64,000 nucleotides of DNA. Origin: VXYK01 sp965221585 (lineage in GTDB: Bacteria; Actinomycetota; Acidimicrobiia; Acidimicrobiales; Aldehydirespiratoraceae). The stretch spans positions 186,001-250,000 of the forward strand of contig OZ244898.1 in the NCBI GenBank assembly GCA_965221585.1, in the 5' to 3' direction. A program made the position numbers and the translations under genes. Numbering within the stretch: position 1 is the stretch's first letter; each line of letters opens with the position of its first letter. The notes under the pieces were generated by a model. It worked only from the letters and a program-made list of their open reading frames with translations. It did no database searches and was not told where the DNA came from. Below, in pieces: positions 26,362-34,744 of this stretch.

Positions 26362-27882
26362 TCAGGGTTTCTGCGCGCGCTTCCGTTGGCGGGCTTGCTT
26401 GCGGGCTCGTGCGCGGCGGGCGACTGCCTTGCTCAGAGAGTCGATGTGGGCGAAGATCAGAATCACCAGTGAACCGATGAGCACCGGCCACGCTCCGACC
26501 ACCACGGCGAGTGTGCGGCCCTCGCGCAGTTCGATCGTCTCGATCAGGACTCTCTGTTCGCTGACGCCGCTGCGGGCGGTCACCTCGCCGGACGGGTTGA
26601 CGATGGCGGAGAAACCGGTTGGTGCTGCCTGCAGAACCCAGCGGTCAGTTTCGAGCGCCCGAAGTTGACTTGATGCGATCTGCTGGCTCTGCACGATCGT
26701 GAGCCAGTAACTCGAGCCATTGGTGGGGTTGAGCAGAACAGTGCCGCCGTTTCCGATGGCGTCGCGGGCACGGTGGTCGAAGAAGACCTCCCAGGAGATG
26801 GCGACACCCAGAGGTCCGAGTTCGCTGTCGACGACGGCCGGCTCCGTTCCAGCTCTGACGTCGCGGCCCGGAAGCTCGCTGCTGAAGAGCTCGATGAAGC
26901 CGCGAAGCGGCACGAACTCACCGAATGGCACCAACTGGACCTTGTCGTAGCGGTCCCGAGTAATCCCGTTTGAATCCGAGACGATCGAATAGTTCCGGTT
27001 GGCGGTGCGGTCCACGCTCGGCTCGAACCATCCCGTCACCAGCACGGCGTTGAGGTCGTCGGCCAGCTGCGAGACCCTGCTGACAGCTTCGCTGCGGCCC
27101 AGCAGCGGCTCGGGACAGGGGTCTGACGCAGCGGCGTTGGTGGCCGGATGCACGACATCTTCGGGCCACAGCACGAGATCCACCGGTTCGTCTATGAGCG
27201 CGCTGGCGGCCATGTGCCGTTCGAACACTCCCCGGTTCTGGCACACGTCAGCACGGGTGTTCTGCGGTCCACCGCCCTGTACGACCGCGACCCGGATGCT
27301 GTCACCCTCGTCGGTGGAGAACCAGGGCAGCAGTCCGACCAGGGGCAACACGACGAGAACGGCCACCGCGACCAGGCTCGCCCTGCGGCGCGTTACAAGG
27401 TCGGCGAGGATCACGCCCGCGAGGGTCATCAACACGACGAGGATCGGTGATCCGAACAACCTGACCGATGTGGCGAGCGGAGTGGCGACGCCCACCATTG
27501 CGAGCGTTGAGATCGGAACTCCACCGAACGGCCAGTTCCAGCGGATCAGTTCGGCCAGCACGACCGCAGCACAGAACACTACGCCGCGGTAACCGCGGTC
27601 GCTGGGGGTGATCCACCCGACCAAGGCGATCATGAGGCTGAACGCGGCTGCTGCCACGGGCCAGCCGATGGGCGTCAGGTCAGCCATCCAAACGGTGCTT
27701 GGAAAGAACCAGGCCGCGCCGACGAGCAGTGAGCGTCCGAATCGACCGTGAGGTGTCAACCGGTCGAGCAGCTGGAACCACAAGGCCAGCCCTGCGATTG
27801 TGAGCGGCCACCAACCCCAGGGAGGGAGCCCGGAGGCGATGAGCACACCGGCGAGGACCGACAGCGTCCGTGTCTTTTTCAC
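26362..27882 (-). CDS. lnt: Lnt-like apolipoprotein N-acyltransferase with Cys nucleophile replaced
   Basis: 506 residues. The N-terminal half has about six membrane helices, followed by a nitrilase-type (CN hydrolase) periplasmic domain and a last C-terminal helix. Lnt uses a Glu-Lys-Cys triad. Here E241 (LWPEDVV) and K314 (RYDKVQLVPFGEF) are present, but the nucleophile position reads AISWEVFF: Ser363 stands where Cys is expected. The rest of the motif GTVLLNPTNGSSY is normal. Lnt adds a third acyl chain to lipoproteins. The window has several lipobox proteins that could be substrates. With Ser the enzyme may be inactive or use another chemistry. Confidence 0.82.
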   Translation of the reverse strand: MKKTRTLSVLAGVLIASGLPPWGWWPLTIAGLALWFQLLDRLTPHGRFGRSLLVGAAWFFPSTVWMADLTPIGWPVAAAAFSLMIALVGWITPSDRGYRGVVFCAAVVLAELIRWNWPFGGVPISTLAMVGVATPLATSVRLFGSPILVVLMTLAGVILADLVTRRRASLVAVAVLVVLPLVGLLPWFSTDEGDSIRVAVVQGGGPQNTRADVCQNRGVFERHMAASALIDEPVDLVLWPEDVVHPATNAAASDPCPEPLLGRSEAVSRVSQLADDLNAVLVTGWFEPSVDRTANRNYSIVSDSNGITRDRYDKVQLVPFGEFVPLRGFIELFSSELPGRDVRAGTEPAVVDSELGPLGVAISWEVFFDHRARDAIGNGGTVLLNPTNGSSYWLTIVQSQQIASSQLRALETDRWVLQAAPTGFSAIVNPSGEVTARSGVSEQRVLIETIELREGRTLAVVVGAWPVLIGSLVILIFAHIDSLSKAVARRARARKQARQRKRAQKP

Positions 27883-27901
27883 GGCTCGGCGGTGGCTCGG
27901 C

Positions 27902-28597
27902 TCATGGCCGCTTGGGAAGGTTCACTCTGAGTCGGCGTACGCCTCCGATCGCTCCCACACCCTTTATGCGGATGGTCACGTTGTCTTCGCTGATGACCCA
28001 CTCAGGCAGGTCGGCAGGTTCAGCGACCGCCAGGATCTCGTCGGGGTGAGCTGCGGCACAGAGTTTGGCGGCGAGATTGACGGGCTCCCCGATGTAGTCG
28101 TCGCCCTCGAACAGCAGGGCGATGCCCGTGGCGATTCCGACGCGAACCTGGATCTCGCTGTCGGAGAAGGCATGAACGAGGTGGGCTCCTGAGGCGATTG
28201 TGGGGGGCGCTTCGGTTCCCACGAGCATGACTCCGTCGCCGAGCCATTTGGCGACACGCACACCGCGTTTGGCCGCGACGTTGCGGGCGATCCGCCGGAA
28301 CTGTCCGAGCTGACCGACCGCGGCGTGCGGTCCGTTGTCGCGTGTGAAGGCAGTGAATCCGCTGAGGTCAGCGAAGCAGAAGGTGCGGGTGACGTTGAGA
28401 TGGGCGTCGCCCTCGGTCAGTTCGTGGGGGGGCGCCACCCGGTCGGTCTGTGCTGCGTCGGCCCATTCCCGAGCCGGTCCGGTGTCTGCGGCGAGCAGAG
28501 GCAGCAGCAGTTCGCCCGTAGAGTCGACTCTCGGTGGCTTTGCTCGGTCTGGTTCGTTGGTGCCCGGAATCGCTTCGGCTTCCGTGGATTCTGTCAC
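27902..28597 (-). CDS. Class III adenylate/guanylate cyclase domain protein
   Basis: 231 residues. The cyclase homology domain begins at TFCFADLSGFTAFTRDNG, giving the first metal-binding Asp. The second is in VAKWLGDGVMLV. Later IGEPVNLAAKL is the region of the substrate-recognising and transition-state residues. The N-terminal 70 residues are probably linker. Many actinobacterial genomes carry such single-domain cyclases. The end PADLPEWV...VKRIKGVG-like segment is also typical. Start ATG at 28597. Activity and substrate (ATP or GTP) untested. Confidence 0.82.
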   Translation of the reverse strand: MTESTEAEAIPGTNEPDRAKPPRVDSTGELLLPLLAADTGPAREWADAAQTDRVAPPHELTEGDAHLNVTRTFCFADLSGFTAFTRDNGPHAAVGQLGQFRRIARNVAAKRGVRVAKWLGDGVMLVGTEAPPTIASGAHLVHAFSDSEIQVRVGIATGIALLFEGDDYIGEPVNLAAKLCAAAHPDEILAVAEPADLPEWVISEDNVTIRIKGVGAIGGVRRLRVNLPKRP

Positions 28598-28619
28598 ATC
28601 TACAGAATGTCACACTTGG

Positions 28620-29000
28620 TCATACCCGGAGGCCGCATACCGGCCATGGTTGTCTGCCGCGCTCGGACCAGAGTGCCCGGGTCATGGCGTCCTGCCACCA
28701 TGGTTCGACTTCTATCGGGTCTTTGCCGACCAGCCAGGGGAAGTGGCGTTCGGCGACTCCATCCCAGGTGTGTTGAACGAATTGGTAGGCACCTCGGTAG
28801 AGGCCGGCGGGGTTGACGGAGACGGCTTGGTAGTTGTCGCTCGATTCGCAGTCGCGCAGGCGTTTCAGTTCTTCGAGGGTGAGTACATCGTTGACATGCG
28901 CGGTGCTGTCCAGGTAGAAGGCGATTTCTTCGGGTGTGCAGGCGGTCGTGAACAGCAGTGCTGTCAAGGCGATGACCAATACGCTCACTCGTAGGTGCAT
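28620..29000 (-). CDS. Resuscitation-promoting-factor/transglycosylase-like lipoprotein
   Basis: 126 residues from the ATG at 29000. MHLRVSVLVIALTALLFTTACT is a lipoprotein signal (lipobox LFTTAC is the relevant part; the cysteine follows TTA). The domain LKRLRDCESSDNYQAVSVNP then GLYRGAYQFVQHTWDGVAERH matches the transglycosylase/Rpf-core family, with the catalytic glutamate in CES. A C-terminal cysteine (PVCGL) may form a disulfide with CES as in Rpf domains. Such enzymes cleave peptidoglycan during growth or resuscitation. Outside the membrane. Confidence 0.8.
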   Translation of the reverse strand: MHLRVSVLVIALTALLFTTACTPEEIAFYLDSTAHVNDVLTLEELKRLRDCESSDNYQAVSVNPAGLYRGAYQFVQHTWDGVAERHFPWLVGKDPIEVEPWWQDAMTRALWSERGRQPWPVCGLRV

Positions 29001-29216
29001 GACGGTTGGGTTCCTTGGTGGCGGACGCTGTCCGTATTGCGGGGGAAGTGACCCTGTCGGGTTGACTTTGTCGAGGGGGGACAACCTCTGATTTGTCTTG
29101 GTCTACGGTGTCCCGTTCATGCTCGGTTTGTCACATAACTGGAATATCGACCGCGGAACTGTAACGAGTTCTCAACGTCGTTCCAACCTTGCGCTTGGCG
29201 TTGATCGAGGTGTGGT

Positions 29217-30677
29217 CTACAGCGCGGGAATGGGGTCTTCGCGCAGCCACGACTCGACCAGTTCGGCGGCTTCGTTACCTGCGAGATGGGTTATGATTTC
29301 CAGGAACTCCCCGGTGTTGGTGTTGCCATAAGCGCTTTGTTCGTAGTGGGTTCTCAGAATCTCGATGAACACCGCGTCACCGACGTATTGCCGTAGCGCG
29401 TGCAGTGTCAAAGCGCCCCGCCGATAGACGGATACGCCGAACAACTCGGAGTGTTCGATCTCCAGCGGAGGCACCGCGGCGACCTCGGCCAGGTAGTCGT
29501 GCTGTTCGGCCATCTGCAGGTCGAGGTCCACTCCGTAGTACTCGGCCAGGTACATGAACGAGAGGTAGGTGGCGAACCCCTCGTGCAGCCAGGTCTCGCT
29601 CCAGTCGTCCAATGTCGACGAATTGCCCAACCATTGATGCGCTATCTCATGGGAGACGGTGAACGGATCGATCGCATATCGACCGTGCACTGAGAGTGTT
29701 TGGTTCTCCAATGCGAAACCGAGGCCGAACGGCATCACGATCGTGCCGTAGACCTCGAACGGGTAGGGGCCGAGAAGGCTCTCGAAGTAGTTGATCACCT
29801 CGGGTGTGATTGAGAGAGCGTCGACTACCCCCTCTGGGTCGGCTCGGGGAACGTAGTCGCGGATCAACGGGCCATCGGCCAGCGCGGTCTCCACACGTTC
29901 GAAGTCACCGACGTAGACCGCGGCCAGGTAGGTAGCCATCGGGTCTTCCATCAGCCAAGTCGTGCTTGTGGAACCATTGTTGCTGGTCTCTTCTTCGAGC
30001 ACGCCGGTGGCGGCCGCGGTGAAGGGTTCGGGAACCGTCAAGCGGATCTCGAAGGTCGCTTTGTCGATCGGGTGGTTGTTGGAGGGGAACCATGTCATCG
30101 AGCCGGACGGCTCGTTGACCGTGTAGATGACGTTGTCGCGGTGATACCAGCCGAGTCGGGCGAACGGCACCCCCCGGTCGAAGATCGGCACGGGCGTTCC
30201 CGAGTAGCGCACAACGGTCGAGAACTCTGCGCCTGCGGCCAGCGGTTCGGGGGAAACGACGACGAGTTCGGCGGCTTGGCGGGAGAACTCCGCGTCCGAA
30301 CCGTCGACTTCGACCGATGCGACGGTGAGGCCCGACAGGTCCAGGTTGAATGCCGAGAGTTCCTCGGTGGCTTGTGCAGTGATTGTGGTGAGCGCCTGGA
30401 CTGTGTTGGCCACGGGGTCGATGTCGAGGTCGATCTCGTAGTGGAGCACGTCATAGCCCCCGTTGCCCATGTACGGATAGAAGCTGTCACCGAGCCCTTC
30501 AGCCGCGCTCACCTCACGCGGCACGGTCGTGGTTGTCGTGGTCGTGCTCACGGTTGTAGTTGTGCTCATCGTCGTTACGGTGACCGGGGGCTCGGCAGGC
30601 CCGACGTCATCGATTCCGGTGCACGCGCCCCCAGATAGTGCCAAGACCAGGACAACGATCATTCCCGAACGTCTCAC
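29217..30677 (-). CDS. M1-family metallopeptidase lipoprotein
   Basis: 486 residues. The N-terminal lipobox is LALSGGAC followed by a Thr-rich linker (30-52). The zinc site is HEIAHQWLGNS (H343, H347) and the third ligand E is in WLHEGFATYLSF. The exopeptidase-type region GLGFALENQTLS stands in place of GxMEN. It thus belongs to the aminopeptidase N (gluzincin) family, on the outer side of the membrane. It is shorter than PepN because the C-terminal helical domain is absent. Confidence 0.9.
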   Translation of the reverse strand: MRRSGMIVVLVLALSGGACTGIDDVGPAEPPVTVTTMSTTTTVSTTTTTTTVPREVSAAEGLGDSFYPYMGNGGYDVLHYEIDLDIDPVANTVQALTTITAQATEELSAFNLDLSGLTVASVEVDGSDAEFSRQAAELVVVSPEPLAAGAEFSTVVRYSGTPVPIFDRGVPFARLGWYHRDNVIYTVNEPSGSMTWFPSNNHPIDKATFEIRLTVPEPFTAAATGVLEEETSNNGSTSTTWLMEDPMATYLAAVYVGDFERVETALADGPLIRDYVPRADPEGVVDALSITPEVINYFESLLGPYPFEVYGTIVMPFGLGFALENQTLSVHGRYAIDPFTVSHEIAHQWLGNSSTLDDWSETWLHEGFATYLSFMYLAEYYGVDLDLQMAEQHDYLAEVAAVPPLEIEHSELFGVSVYRRGALTLHALRQYVGDAVFIEILRTHYEQSAYGNTNTGEFLEIITHLAGNEAAELVESWLREDPIPAL

Positions 30678-30736
30678 GGTCCGCGAGTGTAGTAATAGGG
30701 TTTCAGGGACATGCAGGTGCCGAAGAGGCGAGAAGG

Positions 30737-31258
30737 ATGAGCGGATCGTTGAACAACGGCGAACTGAGGATTCGCGAAACGTACAATTCCTTTTGTAGGG
30801 CGATGTTCTTGCTCTGTGCCGTAATGTTCGCCGTGTGCGGGGTGATCGCCGGCTATGGCGTCGCGGAACTCTATTCTTCGGGCGAATCCGATCTTGCGAT
30901 GGCCATTTTGGCTTTGCTTGCAGTCCTTTGCCTTTGTTGTGCCGTTGGGATATTGCGCCAGTACTTGGAACTTCGGATTGACGACAATCGTGTCGCGGCG
31001 CGTGCGTGGCCTTTCCCGTGGACCGTGGTCCCGATCGATCAGATCCTCACAAGCGAAGTCGTGCAGGTCGATCCGCGGCGGGACTACGGGGGCTGGGGAT
31101 TCAAGGGACTGGCGCAGGATCGGCTGATCGGTGGAGGGGGCACCACGGCGCTGCGGATCACCTACACCCACGAGTCGGGTGAGAAGCGCAAGCTGACGTT
31201 CCTCACGGATCGAGCCGACGAGGCGCTACAGCGCATCGCGCTGCAACGGACCCGGTAG
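30737..31258 (+). CDS. Two-helix membrane protein, unknown
   Basis: 173 residues from the ATG at 30737, with AGAAGG upstream. Two hydrophobic helices (about 22-43 and 51-71: LAMAILALLAVLCLCCAVGIL) are followed by a soluble beta-rich part (LELRIDDNRVAARAWPF ... LRITYTHESGEKRKLTFLTD) that looks like a small PH-like domain. No enzymatic motif is visible. It converges on hemY with a 15-bp gap and is divergent from the M1 peptidase. Confidence 0.6.
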   Translation: MSGSLNNGELRIRETYNSFCRAMFLLCAVMFAVCGVIAGYGVAELYSSGESDLAMAILALLAVLCLCCAVGILRQYLELRIDDNRVAARAWPFPWTVVPIDQILTSEVVQVDPRRDYGGWGFKGLAQDRLIGGGGTTALRITYTHESGEKRKLTFLTDRADEALQRIALQRTR

Positions 31259-31273
31259 GCCCGGGCCGCCGAG

Positions 31274-32626
31274 TCAAGTTCGGCTGGTGCTGGCGCGGGC
31301 TTGGCGGACGCAGGCGGGGAGGCCGAGGCCTCGCATGGACGCGCCGGTGACGGTGACACCCGGGGTGTCACGTTCCAGGGACTCGTCTATCTGGTCGCAA
31401 CGTTGGAGATGGCCGGGAAGGTACTGGGGGAGGCTGCGGCGCCAGGGCGTGACCCGCGTGACGCCCTCGCCCCTCAGGCCGACAGTCAGCGCCAATTCTT
31501 GCCGCAGGGTTTCGACGAGTGCCGACTCGTCGAGGTACAGCCAGCGTCGATCGTCGACTCGGCCCGCAGAGACCCGCAGGATGACGTGGTCGCCGTCGTC
31601 GTAGTGCTCCCATTTCGACGATGCCCAAGAACAGGCAGTCATCAACAGGCCCTGGTCACGGGGCACCAGAAAACCGGCTCCCTCAAGGCTGTGACCCACC
31701 TGCTCGGTCGGCACGACGAAAGTGACCACCACCACGTCGGAGTAGACGAGGCCCGACAGCAGCGAAGCAGCCTGGGCACAATGAGGCTCGAGCAATGCCG
31801 CGCTGACGAACGCAGGTGTGGTGAGGATCACCCGGTCACCGTCGACGCGCCAGGACGTTGTTGCGACCCTCCAGGTACGACCGTGGCGCTCGAGCGAGAC
31901 CGCCGGTGCGTGAATATAGATGTAGTCGCTGAGCTCGTCATGGAGCGCGTCGATGACCCGTTGAGTGCCGCCTATGGCCCCATTGAAGACCGGTCCCGGC
32001 GCGGCGGAGGCGCGCTGGGAGCGGAGAGCCTCTATGAACGGGCCACCGCTGCGGGCCGCGTCTGCCAACGCCCGCGCCCCCGAAGCGATACTCAGGTCGT
32101 CCGCGTTGCCCGCGTTAATGCCCCCGAGCAACGGATCGACGAGCCGTTCGAACACCTCGTCGCCAGCACGCGCCCTGACCACGTCACCGACCGTGCTGTC
32201 GCCCACCAATCCAGGGTGGTCAGCGAAACCACGGGATCTCAACTCAGCGATCCCGTCAGCCGAGACGATCCCGCTGGCGCTGAGATCATCGGGCTCCAAG
32301 GGCACGCCCAGGACGCTCGGCGGGATCGGCCGAAGTGCCCCTTCAACCCAGACGAACGCCCCCGATGAGGTTGGTGACACCAGATCGTCGCCCAGACCGA
32401 GTTCACGGCACAGATCCGCCATCTCCGGCTCGCGGGCCAAGAACCCGTCGGCTGCACGGTCCACATCGAACCCCAGAGCCGAGCCTTCAACTGGGCCACC
32501 GGCGACCTTGCCCCCCACCCGGTGGCTCGCCTCGAGCAGCACGAAGTCCTCACCCTGCCGATGAAGCTGGTGGGCCGCGGACAACCCTGTGATGCCGCCG
32601 CCGATGATCAGCGTCCGGTCGCTCAT
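31274..32626 (-). CDS. hemY: Coproporphyrinogen III oxidase (HemY/CgoX family)
   Basis: 450 residues. The FAD-binding start is LIIGGGITGLSAAHQLHRQG and DFVLLEASHRVGGKV, followed by GFDVDRAADGFLAREPEM. FAD contacts are seen near the end in the GLPACVRQAR region. HemY-type oxidases of Actinobacteria oxidise coproporphyrinogen III to coproporphyrin III, using oxygen, before iron insertion and HemQ decarboxylation. The start overlaps the hemE stop by 4 bp (ATGA), so hemE-hemY is an operon. Somewhat shorter than usual (460-480). Confidence 0.9.
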   Translation of the reverse strand: MSDRTLIIGGGITGLSAAHQLHRQGEDFVLLEASHRVGGKVAGGPVEGSALGFDVDRAADGFLAREPEMADLCRELGLGDDLVSPTSSGAFVWVEGALRPIPPSVLGVPLEPDDLSASGIVSADGIAELRSRGFADHPGLVGDSTVGDVVRARAGDEVFERLVDPLLGGINAGNADDLSIASGARALADAARSGGPFIEALRSQRASAAPGPVFNGAIGGTQRVIDALHDELSDYIYIHAPAVSLERHGRTWRVATTSWRVDGDRVILTTPAFVSAALLEPHCAQAASLLSGLVYSDVVVVTFVVPTEQVGHSLEGAGFLVPRDQGLLMTACSWASSKWEHYDDGDHVILRVSAGRVDDRRWLYLDESALVETLRQELALTVGLRGEGVTRVTPWRRSLPQYLPGHLQRCDQIDESLERDTPGVTVTGASMRGLGLPACVRQARASTSRT

Positions 32627-33699
32627 TGCGGCTCCGGATCGGCCGATCCGACCGTCCCTTCGGTGTGAACGACCCTCACCACCTCGCTCAGCACGTCGGG
32701 GTCACTCATCGGTAGCACGCCGTGGCCGAGATTGAAGATATGGCCGGGTTGACCGGCATTGGACGCAAGAATCTCGCGGGCACCTGAAACCGCCGCATCG
32801 ACCCCCGCGATCACGGCGGCCGGGTCGAGGTTGCCCTGCAGCACCACGCCCTCGCCGAGTCGGGCTCGGGCTGTGTCGATCCGCACACGCCAATCCACGC
32901 CAACGACATCGGCACCGACACCGTGGATCAGCTCCAGGAGTTCGCCGGTGTTGACACCGAAATGGATTCGAGGCACGCCCGTCCCCTCGATCGCGTCGAA
33001 CACCTTGCGCGAATGCGCCGCCACGTAGCGCTGATACTGGTCAGGCGACAGCGCCCCTGCCCACGAATCGAACAACTGTACCGCCGATGCGCCGCCGTCG
33101 ATCTGCGAAGTGAGAGAAGCAATGGCGAGGTCGGCCAACCGGTCCATCAACGAGTGCCAGAGATGTTCGTCGTTGAACATCAGCGACTTCGTCTTCAGGT
33201 AGTCACGCGACGGCCGCCCCTCAATCAGATACGACGCCACGGTGAAGGGAGCACCCGCGAACCCGATCAGCGGCACGTCGAGTTCCCTGACCAACTGAGC
33301 GACCGTCTCCAGCACGTAGGGCGTGTCGGAAACAGGATCAAGGGGGCGCAGCCGGTCGAGATCCGCTGAACTGCGAAACGGCTCAGCTATCTCGGGCCCG
33401 ACTCCGGGCGTGACCGCAACTCCGAAACCTACCGCATGGGCCGGCACGACGATGTCGGAGTAGAGAATGGCGGCATCGACCCCGTAGCGGCGCACGGGTT
33501 GGAGCGTGATCTCGGTTGAGAGGTCGGGGTTCTTGATCGCGTCGAGGATCGATCCGCTGCCGCGGACCGCCCGGTATTCGGGGAGGGAGCGTCCTGCTTG
33601 GCGCATGAACCAGACAGGGACCCGTTCATGGGGCAGGCCCCGGCAGGCCCGCAGGAAACAATGTTCTTCGAAGGGGTCCGATGTGCCCACGTCACGCAT
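32623..33699 (-). CDS. hemE: Uroporphyrinogen decarboxylase
   Basis: 358 residues from the ATG at 33699 (a GTG at 33708 is possible). The signatures are PVWFMRQAGRSLPEYRAVR with the arginine residues that bind carboxylates, AAILYSDIVVPAHAVGF with the catalytic Asp, and FAGAPFTVASYLIEG. Near the end is LGHGVLPMSDPDVL. It turns uroporphyrinogen III into coproporphyrinogen III in the cytosol. First of the hemE-hemY operon, 10 bp downstream of the patatin gene stop on the same strand. Confidence 0.95.
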   Translation of the reverse strand: MRDVGTSDPFEEHCFLRACRGLPHERVPVWFMRQAGRSLPEYRAVRGSGSILDAIKNPDLSTEITLQPVRRYGVDAAILYSDIVVPAHAVGFGVAVTPGVGPEIAEPFRSSADLDRLRPLDPVSDTPYVLETVAQLVRELDVPLIGFAGAPFTVASYLIEGRPSRDYLKTKSLMFNDEHLWHSLMDRLADLAIASLTSQIDGGASAVQLFDSWAGALSPDQYQRYVAAHSRKVFDAIEGTGVPRIHFGVNTGELLELIHGVGADVVGVDWRVRIDTARARLGEGVVLQGNLDPAAVIAGVDAAVSGAREILASNAGQPGHIFNLGHGVLPMSDPDVLSEVVRVVHTEGTVGSADPEPQ

Positions 33700-33709
33700 G
33701 CCACCCACG

Positions 33710-34660
33710 CTAGCTGTGCTTCCCCTGTTGGATCAGCGCCCGCAGACCGATACCGGTCGGGGTCTTAAGGAGCCGATCAACCGCGATCTCACCGGCGCGC
33801 ACCGCCTGTCGGCGCCGGTCTCCCTCATCGTCGGGCAGACCCTCGAGCGTGTCGGGGTGAGGTTCGACCACCACGACCGCGGTGCCCTGCCGCCGAACCT
33901 CGTTGACCTCGCTGGTCAGCTTGTTGTTGAACCAGGTGCGGACAGGATTGGTGAGTCGACCAAGCACGCCGCTGCCGCCCGTCATCGCCGAGGAGATGAT
34001 CACAAGGTCGAAGCCGAGCATCGCGGTGAGGTCTGCGTTGGTTGCGGAGTGCACACCGCCGTCGATGTACTCGGTCTTCCCGATCCGGGCCGGAACGTAC
34101 ACGCCAGGCACCGCCGACGACGCCTGTGCCGCCTGGCCGATCGTGCCCCTGACGTCATCGCGGCCGAACACGATGCGGCGACCGTCGCTTGCCCGCACCG
34201 CAACAATCCAGGTCGGCAGCTTCGTCCAGCGGTCCGGGTGGAGTTCGTCCATGCGTTTGCTGGAGGCGGCTCCAGAACGGGTCCCCCGGGGGATGGCCCC
34301 GAGCGCGGCCCTCACCGGGTCGAGATTCCAGGGAGGCCAGAGGGCCTTGGCTGACATCTCCACTGACAGCGGCCGCCAGTCCCTCTCGACAGCAGGTTCG
34401 GCGAACTCGGTGGTCACCCTCGAATAGATCTCGGCGGCCTGCGGGCTCACCGGTTCGTCACGGAACCGGGCCACCCGGTCAGCCGCCGAAATTCCGCTGC
34501 GAAGACTGATGGCGGTGAACGCTCCCGCTGAAGTCCCGACGATCAGGTCCGCGTCACGAGGATCCCAACCCGTCTCCGACTCCAGACGCGACAGCACCCC
34601 GCAATGCCAAGGGTCGCCCACCGTTCCGCCCGCGCCAAGAACCAGTCCGACTGTGAACAT
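33710..34660 (-). CDS. Patatin-like phospholipase family protein
   Basis: 316 residues. GLVLGAGGTVGDPWHCGVL is the glycine-rich oxyanion loop, the nucleophile is in LIVGTSAGAFTA (GxSxG), and the dyad aspartate is in EYIDGGVHSATN. The protein is of the RssA-type bacterial patatin family, a lipid acyl hydrolase using a Ser-Asp dyad. It may belong to the same transcript as hemE-hemY; the role link is not evident. Confidence 0.87.
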   Translation of the reverse strand: MFTVGLVLGAGGTVGDPWHCGVLSRLESETGWDPRDADLIVGTSAGAFTAISLRSGISAADRVARFRDEPVSPQAAEIYSRVTTEFAEPAVERDWRPLSVEMSAKALWPPWNLDPVRAALGAIPRGTRSGAASSKRMDELHPDRWTKLPTWIVAVRASDGRRIVFGRDDVRGTIGQAAQASSAVPGVYVPARIGKTEYIDGGVHSATNADLTAMLGFDLVIISSAMTGGSGVLGRLTNPVRTWFNNKLTSEVNEVRRQGTAVVVVEPHPDTLEGLPDDEGDRRRQAVRAGEIAVDRLLKTPTGIGLRALIQQGKHS

Positions 34661-34744
34661 CCCCGCAGCGTAGGGGCGTCCGCGCCCCGCTAGGCTAAAT
34701 GACTCCCTATTCGCGGTTTCCTATTCGTTTGGTACTTCTGAGAG

